Shown: positions 8,751 through 16,889 of the stretch, piece after piece | Numbering within the stretch: position 1 is the stretch's first letter | Layout: each line of letters begins with the position of its first letter | NCBI RefSeq assembly: GCF_002440635.1 | Contig: NZ_DJUW01000030.1 | Coordinates: forward strand, 11,601-75,600 | Origin: Novosphingobium sp. UBA6272 | Lineage (GTDB): Bacteria; Pseudomonadota; Alphaproteobacteria; Sphingomonadales; Sphingomonadaceae | DNA: 64,000 nt | Direction of reading: 5' to 3' | Position numbers and translations under genes: made by a program | The notes under the pieces: model-generated | The model's database searches: none | Told to the model about the DNA's origin: nothing | The model's input: only the letters and a program-made list of their open reading frames with translations

Positions 8751-9190
8751 CGACGTGCAAAGGCTGCGGGAAACCCATTGTTCCCGGCCAGTTTCGGCGC
8801 GGGGACGACCATCATGTGGAGTGTCATCCTCTTTACGGTGTAGAGCGGAAACCTGTCCTAAAGCGCCAAAAGCGGACCCCACGGAGCGAGCAAGATATAA
8901 AGGCTCCAGATGGTTACACGCTCGGCGGACTGCGCTTAGTGCGTTCCAATGGCACAGTGTTGTTCGGGCGGCAGTATTGGCCCGTCCAGAAAGATTGGAT
9001 TGGTCAACGCATTTGGGTGCATGTTGCTGACTGTTATGGCAGTGAATTGGAGGTCGCCCCTCCAGGGCAGCATATTTACGCCGCCCGCCTCGCGCGCACC
9101 CACTTGATAGTCTCGGAAACGGTTGGCGATGCTCGCCATTGTTACCGGCGTCCTGAAAACAGGGCGTGGGCTGAAAGGAACTCCAAATGA
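8747..9190 (+). CDS. Insertion-sequence passenger protein with zinc-finger-like N-terminus
   Basis: 147 residues overlapping the transposase end by 4 bp (ATGA). The N-terminus MTTCKGCGKPIVPGQF and the later H-V-E-C pair form a likely Cys/His metal-binding knuckle. The rest (GGLRLVRSNGTVLFGRQYWPV) looks like a small beta-rich domain. It is not a known transposition protein and its role in the element is unknown. Confidence 0.65.
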   Translation: MTTCKGCGKPIVPGQFRRGDDHHVECHPLYGVERKPVLKRQKRTPRSEQDIKAPDGYTLGGLRLVRSNGTVLFGRQYWPVQKDWIGQRIWVHVADCYGSELEVAPPGQHIYAARLARTHLIVSETVGDARHCYRRPENRAWAERNSK

Positions 9191-9342
9191 CCGACACCAT
9201 CAAATCAATCCTCGACGGGATAACCGCCCGCGTTCTCTCCTACCGCCCCAAGGACAAGGGGTTGGCCGCGAAGAAAACCGAGCGCCGTTTGAAGCGCCAA
9301 GCAAAGAAGGAGGCTCACGATGATCGGGAGTCATCTATATAA
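9187..9342 (+). CDS. Very small basic protein at the right end of the insertion sequence
   Basis: 51 residues, overlapping the previous gene by ATGA at 9187-9190. The sequence (MTDTIKSILDGITARVLSYR...) becomes strongly basic (KKTERRLKRQAKKEAH). Its stop codon TAA (9340-9342) lies inside the terminal inverted repeat, so the gene is fitted to the element's end. Tight coupling with two upstream genes argues that it is real despite its size. Confidence 0.55.
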   Translation: MTDTIKSILDGITARVLSYRPKDKGLAAKKTERRLKRQAKKEAHDDRESSI

Positions 9343-9347
9343 TTCCC

Positions 9348-9355
9348 AATTCGAT
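9348..9355. repeat. Target-site duplication, right copy
   Basis: AATTCGAT, identical to 7503-7510. Joining the two flanks at one copy rebuilds the host gene's reading frame. Confidence 0.93.
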
Positions 9356-9523
9356 GATCACGCAGCCCCCCGCCTCGGGCCCCTCCAGTGTTTCGATCGG
9401 GCCGTAATAGGCCAGCGGCCTGGCGGTGTGCCCGCCCAGCGACGGACCGGCCTTGGCGGCATAGTCAGCCATGGCGGCAGCATCGTGCTCGCGTTCCTTG
9501 ATGAAGACGATGTAGGCGCTCAC

Positions 9524-10031
9524 GGACAATTCCCCCACTGGTTTGAGGCGATCATGCGGAGGAGCGCGGCGCGGCGCAAGGGGCTTGGCATGCGTCTACA
9601 GCGGACAGGCCAAAGGCCCGGCCAGCTGGGCGCTGCCGGGGGCGGACGAGGGGGACGAATGACCGGCGCGGGGTTGCCGCATTTTGTGCCCGGACTCGAC
9701 GACGCTTGGGTTGGGATATTGGGTACGCGTCGAGATTTGTTGCCACCGGCCGTAGTCCCGATTCCAGCATGACACGACGGATCGGAATCGCACGTTGGTA
9801 GCTGCCTTGCGAACGTTCGGCTGGTTGCCGGGACGCCCGCGCCAGTCATCTCCCGCACCCTCGCGCCGGGTGGCGCAAGCCGCGGGACGGTCCATCCGCT
9901 GCGCTGGCCAGCCACATCGGACGGCCGGGGAGATATGCTGATCTGGGGTCTGTAGGAAAGTTGTTTTTTGGGAGGCGTTCCAGCTGGCATGCTGCGCTGG
10001 ACAGGAATTCGGGCGGGCCTAGACTGATCCC
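9524..10031. other. Region without a recognisable gene
   Basis: About 500 bp between the broken DUF1330-like gene and the next membrane protein. Open frames exist on both strands but are low-complexity Arg/Pro/Ala translations typical of high-GC antisense reading. No RNA gene, insertion-sequence end or clear promoter was seen. Confidence 0.5.
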
Positions 10032-10451
10032 ATGCCGCAGCCCGCGCTCCGCCTGGTCCTGACCCTTGCCCTGGCCTATTTCGCCGGTGTTTTCGCGCTG
10101 GCCTTTGTGGTCGGCATCGGGCGGACGCTGTGGCTGGCCCCGCGGGTCGGAGCGGTGGCGGCGGTGCTGGCCGAGCTGCCGGTGATCCTGGCGGCGAGCT
10201 GGCTGTGGTCCCGCCACCTGCTCCGCCGCCACCCCCTGCCACGCCGCACCCAGGCACTGGCGATGGGCGCCGCCGCCTTCGCGCTGCTGATGGCGGCAGA
10301 ACTGGGGCTGGCCCTGTTGCTGGGGCAAAGCGCCGGGCAATGGTTGGGTAGTCTGGCTACTCCGGCCGGCGCGCTGGGACTGGCCGGACAGCTGGGCTTT
10401 GCGGGTATGCCGTGGGTGGTTTGGGTGGAGGTGCGGGGGAAGGTGGGGTGA
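10032..10451 (+). CDS. Integral membrane protein, unknown
   Basis: 139 residues with four hydrophobic segments (LVLTLALAYFAGVFALAFVVGIG; VAAVLAELPVILAASWLW; ALAMGAAAFALLMAAELGLALLLG; LGLAGQLGFAGMPWVVWVEV). No catalytic motif is seen. It stands alone next to the restriction-modification pair but on the other strand. Resembles uncharacterised small sphingomonad membrane proteins. Confidence 0.65.
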   Translation: MPQPALRLVLTLALAYFAGVFALAFVVGIGRTLWLAPRVGAVAAVLAELPVILAASWLWSRHLLRRHPLPRRTQALAMGAAAFALLMAAELGLALLLGQSAGQWLGSLATPAGALGLAGQLGFAGMPWVVWVEVRGKVG

Positions 10452-10463
10452 GTGGGGGATTTT

Positions 10464-10600
10464 GATTCACACGAAGGCACGAAGATGGTGTTCCTGTTCC
10501 CGGCGTAGCGCTTCTCGGTGGAGCGGGTCGTGATCGAAAGGGTTCAGCGCGTCAAGGCGAAGGCGCTTTGCGTCTTCGTGCGAACCATTTTGAAGCGGTA
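10464..10600. repeat. Intergenic CGAAGGC/CGAAG inverted repeat
   Basis: Contains CACGAAGGCACGAAGATGG near 10470 and the inverted counterpart GCGTCTTCGTGCGAACC near 10570-10590. It is related to the CGCAAAGGCGCAAAG repeats upstream of nrdB. It separates the membrane-protein gene from the end of the restriction endonuclease gene. Confidence 0.4.
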
Positions 10601-10684
10601 TGCGGCAAGGCAAGGATGGGGATCTAGCTTTGCTGCCGCCGGAATTCCTCCATGCGGGACTTGCAGTTTTGTGCCCCTTCCCGA

Positions 10685-11530
10685 TTATCGATTGCAACTT
10701 AGTACCTGAGGTTTCCGTCTCACTGGTCCGTCTAGTTTGGCTTGAAGCTCACTTACGATTTCGGAAGGCTCGGGAGGCTTTCCTTCACGCAGTGAATTTT
10801 GCACTTCATCCCATTCCGAATAGAAAATATTTGGTTCAGCAAGCCCGTAGCCTATCCCGTCAGTTGAAATGGGATATGTCAGCCAAGTTAGTTCGCTATT
10901 GCTTGGCGTAGTAGCTGGGAAACTTGGCAGAGAGGCAAAAAACTCAGCGTCGACAACAACGAAAAATTTTTTGCCCCACCTGCGGAAGACAGGAATTTTC
11001 AGTTGGAGCTGGGGGATGAGGCGTTTTTGAGCGCAAGATCGAAAGTCCGGACGTCTGCGCGTGTCTATTCCATCAAGAGATCGAGTTTCGATGAAATGCT
11101 GAAAGACTTTTCTCAAACTGCCGCCAGAAAAGTACGCAGCCTGAATTTCCACAGCCGCGAAGTCTGTGACCTTCTGATCTTCGATCTGACCAAGAAGGAA
11201 ATCAACTTTTCCTATCTTGCGAGGCCGTCCGCCGACTTTGATTGGCGGAATCTCCAATATCCGGATCTCAGGAAAGACACCAAATGTTGAGTTATCACCA
11301 AATGCGATTTTAGCGGCATCAACGAATATACGCTTGTGCTCCAGAAAGCGCACTGGACACAATGACGCCGCACTCGCTCCGTCGGAAAGCGAGCAAACCC
11401 CCAACGGATCGGTAATGCTTGATTTTGTGCATGGTAAATCACGAAAGCGGCAATACTTCGTAGTTCGAGCAAGCCATGCCTCCTCGGTATGGTCAGCTAC
11501 GTCGTATCCGAAGACTTCAGCGACTTTCAT
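10685..11530 (-). CDS. NotI-family type II restriction endonuclease
   Basis: 281 residues. The N-terminal half has the cysteine pattern of the NotI family metal site: YCRFRDLPCTK, then PLGVCS, then LCPVRF (four Cys). The nuclease core has GKVDFLLG and, after 14 residues, DFAAVEIQAAYFSGG, matching the PD-(D/E)xK-like D...E-x-Q arrangement of this family, in which Gln replaces the usual Lys. Base composition is lower in GC than the neighbours, a sign of transfer. Its ATG overlaps the last base of the methyltransferase stop (TAATG), so methylation is translated first. The recognition sequence cannot be read from the protein. Confidence 0.85.
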   Translation of the reverse strand: MKVAEVFGYDVADHTEEAWLARTTKYCRFRDLPCTKSSITDPLGVCSLSDGASAASLCPVRFLEHKRIFVDAAKIAFGDNSTFGVFPEIRILEIPPIKVGGRPRKIGKVDFLLGQIEDQKVTDFAAVEIQAAYFSGGSLRKVFQHFIETRSLDGIDTRRRPDFRSCAQKRLIPQLQLKIPVFRRWGKKFFVVVDAEFFASLPSFPATTPSNSELTWLTYPISTDGIGYGLAEPNIFYSEWDEVQNSLREGKPPEPSEIVSELQAKLDGPVRRKPQVLSCNR

Positions 11531-12660
11531 TAGGCTGCGATCGATATGCCAACCTGTTCCGTTGCGCGAATCTTTTCTGCTATTGCTCTGGCCAATAGCG
11601 GTGGCACCGCATTTCCGACCTGTACGAATTGCTCAGTCATGCTGCCAAAAAAGACGAAATCATCTGGGAAGGATTGCAGTCTAGCTGCTTCCCGCACTGT
11701 GAAGGCGCGGTTCTGAATTGGATGAACGTATGCGCCCCAATGAATATCACATTTCGTAAGAATAGTGCAGGCGAGATCGGTAAGCCGAGGACGTCCATAA
11801 CGTTTCGTATGATCGCTGCGCTTGGCCTTTTTCATTCCGGCTGGCAAAAGTTCGAACGGTACGTCTCGCCAAGAACCGCCCTGTGGAATGTGGCGAACGC
11901 GTTCAAGGTTGATCTTGCCAAGTCGCGGCCCATAATGATTCATCGCCAAATGCGAAGTTCGACGCATTGCGGCCTGGAACTCGTTCTGCACTTCGCACTC
12001 GTACGCAGCTCCGCCCTCGAACTCCCATTGGGAATTGACAGGCGGGAGATCACCAATCGCATCCCAAACGGTCACAAATGGTCTCACCTTCCCGTCATGA
12101 CTGATGGGTGGAAATTCGACTGAAGCTCCCCGTCTGTTGGCGATAAAGACAATCCGCCTACGCTCCTGAGGTACGCCGAATTCTTCTGCCTTTAGAACCT
12201 TAAAGGCCACGTTATCATATCCCGAGGCTTTGATCTCGGCGACAATTGACTCGATGAGTCGACCTCCGCTTATTGACGCAAGTCCCGTCACATTTTCCAT
12301 CACTAGCCACTTAGGCTGGAGCCCTCTCACCAAGCGAAGGTATTCGCGGAACAGGCCAGCGCGAGGGTCTTGTTCGCCTCTGCCATGATTATAGACACTG
12401 TAGCCTTGGCATGGAGGCCCTCCGACTAAAACATCCAGCTGGCCGGGTTCCAAATGTGTCGCTTGAAGGATCTCTTCGACCTGCAGCGCTTGAATAGGCT
12501 TCGCAACAAACTTGGCGTGGGGGTGCGAGGCCATAAAGGTTTTGCCAAAAGTTGGATCTATATCGGTGCCAAATAGGACATTATATCCAGCTTGCATGAA
12601 GCCATGGCTTAGGCCGCCAGCGCCGCAGAAGAGATCTACTACCGTCGGGGGGGTGCGCAC
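11530..12660 (-). CDS. DNA (cytosine-C5) methyltransferase, partner of the NotI-like nuclease
   Basis: Protects host DNA by methylating cytosine C5. Motifs in order: DLFCGAGGLSHGF (I, AdoMet), GGPPCQGYS (IV, catalytic Cys), MENVTGL (VI), QERRRIVFIANR (VIII), then the target-recognition region with ERVRHIPQGGSWRD, and VGNAVPPLLA (X). The GTG at 12658-12660 is preferred over the TTG at 12675 because GGAGGA lies 8 bp upstream of it. A good promoter (TTGACC, 17 bp, TAAATA) lies immediately upstream and gives a leader of only about 14 bases. The lower GC marks horizontal origin. Confidence 0.95.
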   Translation of the reverse strand: MRTPPTVVDLFCGAGGLSHGFMQAGYNVLFGTDIDPTFGKTFMASHPHAKFVAKPIQALQVEEILQATHLEPGQLDVLVGGPPCQGYSVYNHGRGEQDPRAGLFREYLRLVRGLQPKWLVMENVTGLASISGGRLIESIVAEIKASGYDNVAFKVLKAEEFGVPQERRRIVFIANRRGASVEFPPISHDGKVRPFVTVWDAIGDLPPVNSQWEFEGGAAYECEVQNEFQAAMRRTSHLAMNHYGPRLGKINLERVRHIPQGGSWRDVPFELLPAGMKKAKRSDHTKRYGRPRLTDLACTILTKCDIHWGAYVHPIQNRAFTVREAARLQSFPDDFVFFGSMTEQFVQVGNAVPPLLARAIAEKIRATEQVGISIAA

Positions 12661-12680
12661 CAAATGTTCCTCCAATGTTC

Positions 12681-12709
12681 TATTTAGCGCGCGATTGTTC
12701 TGTGGTCAA
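12681..12709 (-). promoter_or_regulatory. Promoter of the restriction-modification pair
   Basis: On the minus strand, -35 TTGACC (12704-12709), spacer exactly 17 bp, -10 TAAATA (12681-12686). The start site should fall near 12674, just before the ribosome site GGAGGA. No separate promoter was recognised in front of the nuclease gene. Confidence 0.65.
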
Positions 12710-12741
12710 TCGGTACAGGCGTTGTTTGATCCAAACCGGAT

Positions 12742-13803
12742 TCACTCCGCCGCGTTCACCCCAAACAACCCAGGCTCGCTCGCCTCATCGGCCCCGGCGT
12801 CGTTTGCGCCCGAGACTTCGCCCTTGGCCTTCTGCCTTGCGTCGAAGCTGGACCAGACGTCGTTCCAGTTGCCCCGGGTTGCGGCCTTTGAGTATTCGGT
12901 CGCGCGGGTTTCGAAGAAGTTGGCGTGTTCCACCCCGTTGAGCAGCGGGGCGAGCCAGGGGAGGGGGTGGTCCTCGATCATGTAGATCGCGGGCAGGCCC
13001 AGCTGGCTCAGCCGCCAGTCGGCGATGTAGCGGATATAGCGCTTGATCTCCTTGGGGCTCATCCCCGGGACCGGGCCCATTTCGAAGGCAAGGTCGATGA
13101 AGTTGTCTTCCAGCCGCACGGTCTTCTGGCAGCAATCGATGATGTCTTCCTTGACCGCCTTGGTCAGGCACTGCCGCTCGGCGCAGAATGCGTGGAACAG
13201 GCGGATGATGCCTTCGCAGTGCAGGCTTTCGTCGCGGACCGACCATGAGACGATCTGGCCCATGCCCTTCATCTTGTTGAAGCGCGGGAAGTTCATCAGC
13301 ATGGCGAAGCTGGCGAACAGCTGCATGCCTTCGGTGAAGCCGCCGAACATCGCGAGGGTGCGGGCGATATCCTCGTCATTGTCGACCCCGAAGGTGTGCA
13401 TGTAATTACACTTGTCGGCCATCTCGGTATATTCGAGGAAGGCGCTGTATTCGCTTTCGGGCATGCCGATCGTGTCAAGCAGGTGGCTGTAGGCGGCGAT
13501 GTGGACCGTTTCCATGTTGCTGAACGCGGCCAGCATCATCTTCACCTCGGTCGGCTTGAAAACCCGCCCGTAATGCTCGTGATAGCAGTTCTGCACCTCG
13601 ACATCGGCCTGGGTGAAGAAGCGGAAAATCTGGGTGAGCAGGTTCTTTTCATGCTCGGACAGCTTTTGCGCCCAGTCACGGCAATCCTCGCCCAGCGGCA
13701 CTTCCTCCGGCATCCAGTGGACCTGCTGCTGGCGCTTCCAGAACTCGTAGGCCCAGGGATATTCGAACGGCTTGTAGCTCTTGCGGGCTTCGAGAAGGGA
13801 CAT
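12742..13803 (-). CDS. nrdB: Ribonucleoside-diphosphate reductase, beta subunit
   Basis: Small subunit of class Ia ribonucleotide reductase, which carries the di-iron tyrosyl radical. 353 residues from the ATG at 13801-13803 (MSLLEARKSYKPFEYPWAYE), with GGAG upstream. Iron ligands are in DVEVQNCYHEHYGR and SNMETVHIAAYSHLLDT, and later in SVRDESLHCEGI. The C-terminal tail (EPGLFGVNAAE) should bind NrdA. It is separated from nrdA on the same strand by two small membrane-protein genes and repeats, an uncommon spacing for nrdAB. Confidence 0.96.
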   Translation of the reverse strand: MSLLEARKSYKPFEYPWAYEFWKRQQQVHWMPEEVPLGEDCRDWAQKLSEHEKNLLTQIFRFFTQADVEVQNCYHEHYGRVFKPTEVKMMLAAFSNMETVHIAAYSHLLDTIGMPESEYSAFLEYTEMADKCNYMHTFGVDNDEDIARTLAMFGGFTEGMQLFASFAMLMNFPRFNKMKGMGQIVSWSVRDESLHCEGIIRLFHAFCAERQCLTKAVKEDIIDCCQKTVRLEDNFIDLAFEMGPVPGMSPKEIKRYIRYIADWRLSQLGLPAIYMIEDHPLPWLAPLLNGVEHANFFETRATEYSKAATRGNWNDVWSSFDARQKAKGEVSGANDAGADEASEPGLFGVNAAE

Positions 13804-13904
13804 CTTACGACTCCGGATGAAAACAGCGGGAATGGATAGCGCAAAGGCCCGGTCGGCGCGATGCGGAAAGGGTGTGGAAGCTGGGGATAGGGCGGGGAGA
13901 AGAA

Positions 13905-14080
13905 CGAAGGGATTTCGCTCGCAAAGGCGCAAAGACGCCAAGGGGAGCGGGCGCGCCGCAGGCTTTCGATCCCAACCATGCCCCATTCGGCCCGGTTGAT
14001 GGATCAAAGCGGCTGCGCCGCATAGGCCAACCTCTTCGCGCCTTTGCGCCTTTGCGAGAGAAAATCTCTTCCCTTTGGCT
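13905..14080. repeat. Inverted repeat pair CGCAAAGGCGCAAAG / CTTTGCGCCTTTGCG
   Basis: Left arm GAAGGGATTTCGCTCGCAAAGG... (about 13913-13940), right arm ...CGCCTTTGCGCCTTTGCGAGAGAAAATC (about 14037-14068). The arms are near-complements separated by about 100 bp containing no gene. Such elements are dispersed between genes in many proteobacteria. It lies upstream of nrdB and after the PepSY-like gene, so it may also end transcription. Confidence 0.5.
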
Positions 14081-14457
14081 CAGTGCCAGAACCAGCCCGG
14101 CTTCTGCGTGCGGGCCTTTCGGTGGCGCCACATCTGGATGTAGAGCCACAGGCCCGAGACCGAGAAGAACACCAGCGCCAGCCCTGCCGCGATCGATATG
14201 GCCACGCCGGCCGCCCCAAACTCCTCGCCGCCGTGCAGGTGATGCAGGAAGCCCACCCAGGCGCGCGCGCCGCCCGGATCGGGCTTTGGCCGGCAAGTCA
14301 TGCTTTCCGGGCAGACGAAGCCAGCTGGGGCTGCGGCCACGGGTTGCGGCTCGCTGCTGGCCACCAGCGCGGCAAACTGGCTCATCACGCCGGTCACCGC
14401 GATCCACAGCAGGAACACTCCGAAAATCACGCTGAGCCAGCGATGCCATTTGCGCAT
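14080..14457 (-). CDS. PepSY-associated transmembrane protein
   Basis: 125 residues. The start MRKWHRWLSVIFGVFLLWIAVTGV is typical of PepSY-TM proteins (Arg-Lys-x-His-Arg-Trp then helix). A periplasmic middle contains two cysteines, and HHLHGGEEFG precedes a second helix, IAAGLALVFFSVSGLWLYIQMW, ending in basic residues. The ATG at 14455-14457 has AGGAG 11 bp upstream. Such short members often accompany iron-siderophore uptake, but no such gene is near. Confidence 0.75.
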   Translation of the reverse strand: MRKWHRWLSVIFGVFLLWIAVTGVMSQFAALVASSEPQPVAAAPAGFVCPESMTCRPKPDPGGARAWVGFLHHLHGGEEFGAAGVAISIAAGLALVFFSVSGLWLYIQMWRHRKARTQKPGWFWH

Positions 14458-14597
14458 GGGGGACAATCTCCTGAGTAAAGTTGCGAACAATTCGCAACAA
14501 GCAGGAGTCACCCCGCAAATCAAGGCGCGCTTCGTCGCCAATTGTAACGCAGGCCTGCTTCACCACCGCGCGCCAATTCCGTTTTGCCGGATTGCGC

Positions 14598-14858
14598 CTA
14601 GCATCCGCTCACCTGCTTGCAGACGGTGATAACCCCCAGCAGCATCAGCAACATGCCGCTCAGCGCGAAAAACGGATAGACGAACAGGCAGCCTCCGCAG
14701 CCGAGCAACGGAAAGCCGATCCAGCGCCCCGTGCGCCACGAATCCGGGCCGGCCTTGCGGCTGGCCAACAGCACTATGCCGCCAAACGCCATGACTGCCG
14801 CGCCGACAATGAACCAGCCCTTCATGGACCATAGCATTGCACCCAATTCGTTGACCAT
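14598..14858 (-). CDS. Small membrane protein downstream of nrdA
   Basis: 86 residues with three hydrophobic segments (GWFIVGAAVMAFGGIVLLAS; IGFPLLGCGGCLFVYPFFAL; SGMLLMLLGVITVC). It begins 9 bp after nrdA stops, on the same strand, so it is probably co-transcribed with nrdA. No known family. Confidence 0.6.
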   Translation of the reverse strand: MVNELGAMLWSMKGWFIVGAAVMAFGGIVLLASRKAGPDSWRTGRWIGFPLLGCGGCLFVYPFFALSGMLLMLLGVITVCKQVSGC

Positions 14859-14867
14859 GTCTGCCGC

Positions 14868-16889
14868 TCACTGGCAGCTCAGGCACTCGTCGTAATCGGT
14901 GGTCGGCAACTGGTAGGTGGCCGGCTCGGCGGTGTTGTCCGCCTCGACCCCGCCGGCGAACCCGGCGCGCTGGACCGACTTCGAGCGCAGGTAGTAGAGG
15001 CTCTTGATCCCCCGCTCCCAGGCCTGGAAGTGCAGCATGGCGAGATCCCACTTGTCGACATCGGCCGGGATGTAGAGGTTCAGCGACTGGGCCTGGTCGA
15101 TATAGGGGGTGCGATCGGCCGCGAATTCGAGCAGCCAGCGCTGGTCGATCTCGAAGCTGGTCTTGTAAACGTCCTTTTCCTCCTGGCTGAGGAAGTCGAG
15201 GTGCTGGACCGAACCGCCGTGTTCGAGGATCGAGTTCCAGACGTTGGTCGAATCCTTGCTCTTCGAAGCGAGCAGTTTTTCCAGGTAGGGGTTCTTGACC
15301 ACGAAGCTGCCCGACAGGGTCTTGTGGGTATAGATGTTGGCCGGGATCGGCTCGATGCAGGCCGAAGTGCCGCCGCAGATGATGCTGATCGACGCGGTCG
15401 GCGCGATCGCCATCTTGCAGCTGAAGCGCTGCATCACGCCCATGTCGGCGGCATCGGGGCAGGCCCCGCGTTCCTGCGCCAGCAGCAGGCTGGCTTCGTC
15501 CGCCTTGGTCGCGATCCACTTGAACATCTTGAGGTTGAAGGCCTTGGCCATCGCGCTTTCGAAAGCCACGCCCTTCTTCTGCAGGTACGAGTGGAAGCCC
15601 ATTACCCCCATCCCGACCGAGCGTTCGCGCATCGCCGAATACTTGGCGCGGGCCATCTCGTCCGGAGCGCGGTCGATATAGTCCTGCAGGACGTTGTCGA
15701 GGAAGCGCAGCACGTCTTCGATGAAGTGCTCGTCCTTGTTCCACTCTTCCCAGGTTTCGAGGTTGAGCGAGGACAGGCAGCAGACCGCGGTGCGATCGTT
15801 GCCGAGGTGGTCCTTGCCGGTCGGCAGGGTGATTTCCGAGCACAGGTTCGAGGTCGAGACCTTGAGCCCCAGATCGCGGTGATGCTTGGGCATCATCCGG
15901 TTCACCGTATCGTTGAAGACGATATAGGGCTCACCCGTGGCCAGGCGGGTTTCGACCAGCTTCTGGAACAGGCTGCGGGCATCGACCCGGCCGCGCTCCG
16001 ACCCGTCCTTGGGGCTGCGCAGGATGAATTCATCGCCGGCCCGGACCGCTTCCATGAATTCGTCGGTAACCAGCACGCCGTGATGCAGGTTGAGCGCCTT
16101 GCGGTTGAAATCGCCCGAGGGCTTGCGGATCTCGAGGAACTCCTCAATTTCGGGATGCGAGATATCGAGATAGCAGGCGGCCGAACCGCGCCGCAGCGAA
16201 CCCTGCGAAATCGCCAGGGTCAGGCTGTCCATCACCCGCACGAAGGGAATGATGCCGCTGGTCTTGCCGTTGAGCCCAACCGGCTCGCCGATCCCGCGGA
16301 CGTTGCCCCAATAGGTCCCGATCCCGCCGCCGCGCGAAGCGAGCCAGACGTTCTCGTTCCAGGTCCCGACGATCCCTTCGAGGCTGTCCGATACCGAGTT
16401 GAGATAGCAGCTGATCGGCAGGCCGCGGTTGGTGCCGCCGTTCGACAGCACGGGGGTGGCCGGCATGAACCACAGCTTCGAAATATAGTCGTAGAGCCGC
16501 TGGGCGTGATCCTGGCCATCGGCATAGGCCGCGGCAACACGCGCGAACAGATCCTGATAGCGCTCACCAGGGAGCAGATAGCGGTCGTCGAGCGTATCGC
16601 GGCCGAAATCGGTCAGCAGCGCATCGCGGGCGTGATCAACCTCGATCGCGAACCGCCGTTCATGGATTGCCTTGCTGTCATCAGCCGGCTTGGCGGCCGC
16701 CGCCACCGCGCCAGCCAGCGCCTCTGCACCCAGCTTGGCCACCAGGGCTTCGGATCCGGTATCGCTCTTTTCGCTCATCGCCACTGCCGGGGCGCTCCCG
16801 GCCTCCTTCTTGGGCTTACCGCCTGCCGCTTGCGCCTCGGCCTCGCCCGAGGGGGTGCCTTCCGCCAGCGCTGCCTCAACCTCGGCCAT
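14868..16889 (-). CDS. nrdA: Ribonucleoside-diphosphate reductase, alpha subunit
   Basis: Catalytic subunit reducing ribonucleoside diphosphates. About 673 residues. The first 90 residues are Ala/Glu/Lys-rich and variable. The catalytic domain follows: PATPVLSNGGTNRGLPISCYL (active-site Cys), SRGGGIGTYWGNVRG, NLCSEITLPTG (radical Cys), SSLNLETWEEW, then MAIAPTASISIICGGTSACIEP (loop region). The C-terminal thioredoxin-reduced pair is in DYDECLSCQ. No N-terminal ATP-cone motif was seen. The ATG at 16887-16889 is chosen; an upstream in-frame GTG would add about ten residues. Confidence 0.95.
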   Translation of the reverse strand: MAEVEAALAEGTPSGEAEAQAAGGKPKKEAGSAPAVAMSEKSDTGSEALVAKLGAEALAGAVAAAAKPADDSKAIHERRFAIEVDHARDALLTDFGRDTLDDRYLLPGERYQDLFARVAAAYADGQDHAQRLYDYISKLWFMPATPVLSNGGTNRGLPISCYLNSVSDSLEGIVGTWNENVWLASRGGGIGTYWGNVRGIGEPVGLNGKTSGIIPFVRVMDSLTLAISQGSLRRGSAACYLDISHPEIEEFLEIRKPSGDFNRKALNLHHGVLVTDEFMEAVRAGDEFILRSPKDGSERGRVDARSLFQKLVETRLATGEPYIVFNDTVNRMMPKHHRDLGLKVSTSNLCSEITLPTGKDHLGNDRTAVCCLSSLNLETWEEWNKDEHFIEDVLRFLDNVLQDYIDRAPDEMARAKYSAMRERSVGMGVMGFHSYLQKKGVAFESAMAKAFNLKMFKWIATKADEASLLLAQERGACPDAADMGVMQRFSCKMAIAPTASISIICGGTSACIEPIPANIYTHKTLSGSFVVKNPYLEKLLASKSKDSTNVWNSILEHGGSVQHLDFLSQEEKDVYKTSFEIDQRWLLEFAADRTPYIDQAQSLNLYIPADVDKWDLAMLHFQAWERGIKSLYYLRSKSVQRAGFAGGVEADNTAEPATYQLPTTDYDECLSCQ

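Larger units (their letters stand above)
7511..9347 (+). mobile_element. IS1595-type insertion sequence with passenger genes, complete
   Basis: A 1837-bp element bounded by inverted ends that begin GGGAATTATATA (7511-7522 and reverse complement at 9336-9347), extending imperfectly to about 21 bp. It is flanked by the 8-bp direct repeat AATTCGAT (7503-7510 and 9348-9355). An 8-bp duplication and a transposase with an N-terminal zinc ribbon are typical of the IS1595/ISXO2 family. It carries the transposase plus three other small genes on the same strand with overlapping or nearly touching ends. Confidence 0.93.
7391..9523 (-). pseudogene. DUF1330-like gene disrupted by an insertion sequence
   Basis: The N-terminal half lies at 9348-9523 (GTG start at 9521-9523, VSAYIVFIKEREHDAAAMAD... 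ending GGCVIIEL). The C-terminal half lies at 7391-7510 (IEFPDMDAARAWYHSDAYQEA... YRVFITQGL, stop at 7391-7393). Removing 7511-9347 and one copy of the 8-bp repeat restores a continuous frame, GCVIIEFPDMDAARAW. The restored protein is about 95 residues, normal for the DUF1330/EthD-like dimeric alpha-beta barrel family. The gene is inactivated by the insertion. Confidence 0.85.

Noticed and set aside
7353..9203. Long minus-strand open frame across the insertion sequence
   Set aside because: It runs antisense to the well-supported transposase and passenger genes and through the element's end; no family motif or ribosome site.
9520..10257. Minus-strand 245-residue frame in the gap after the insertion sequence
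   Set aside because: Low-complexity Pro/Arg/Ala/Gly translation typical of GC-rich noncoding DNA, partly antisense to the membrane-protein gene.
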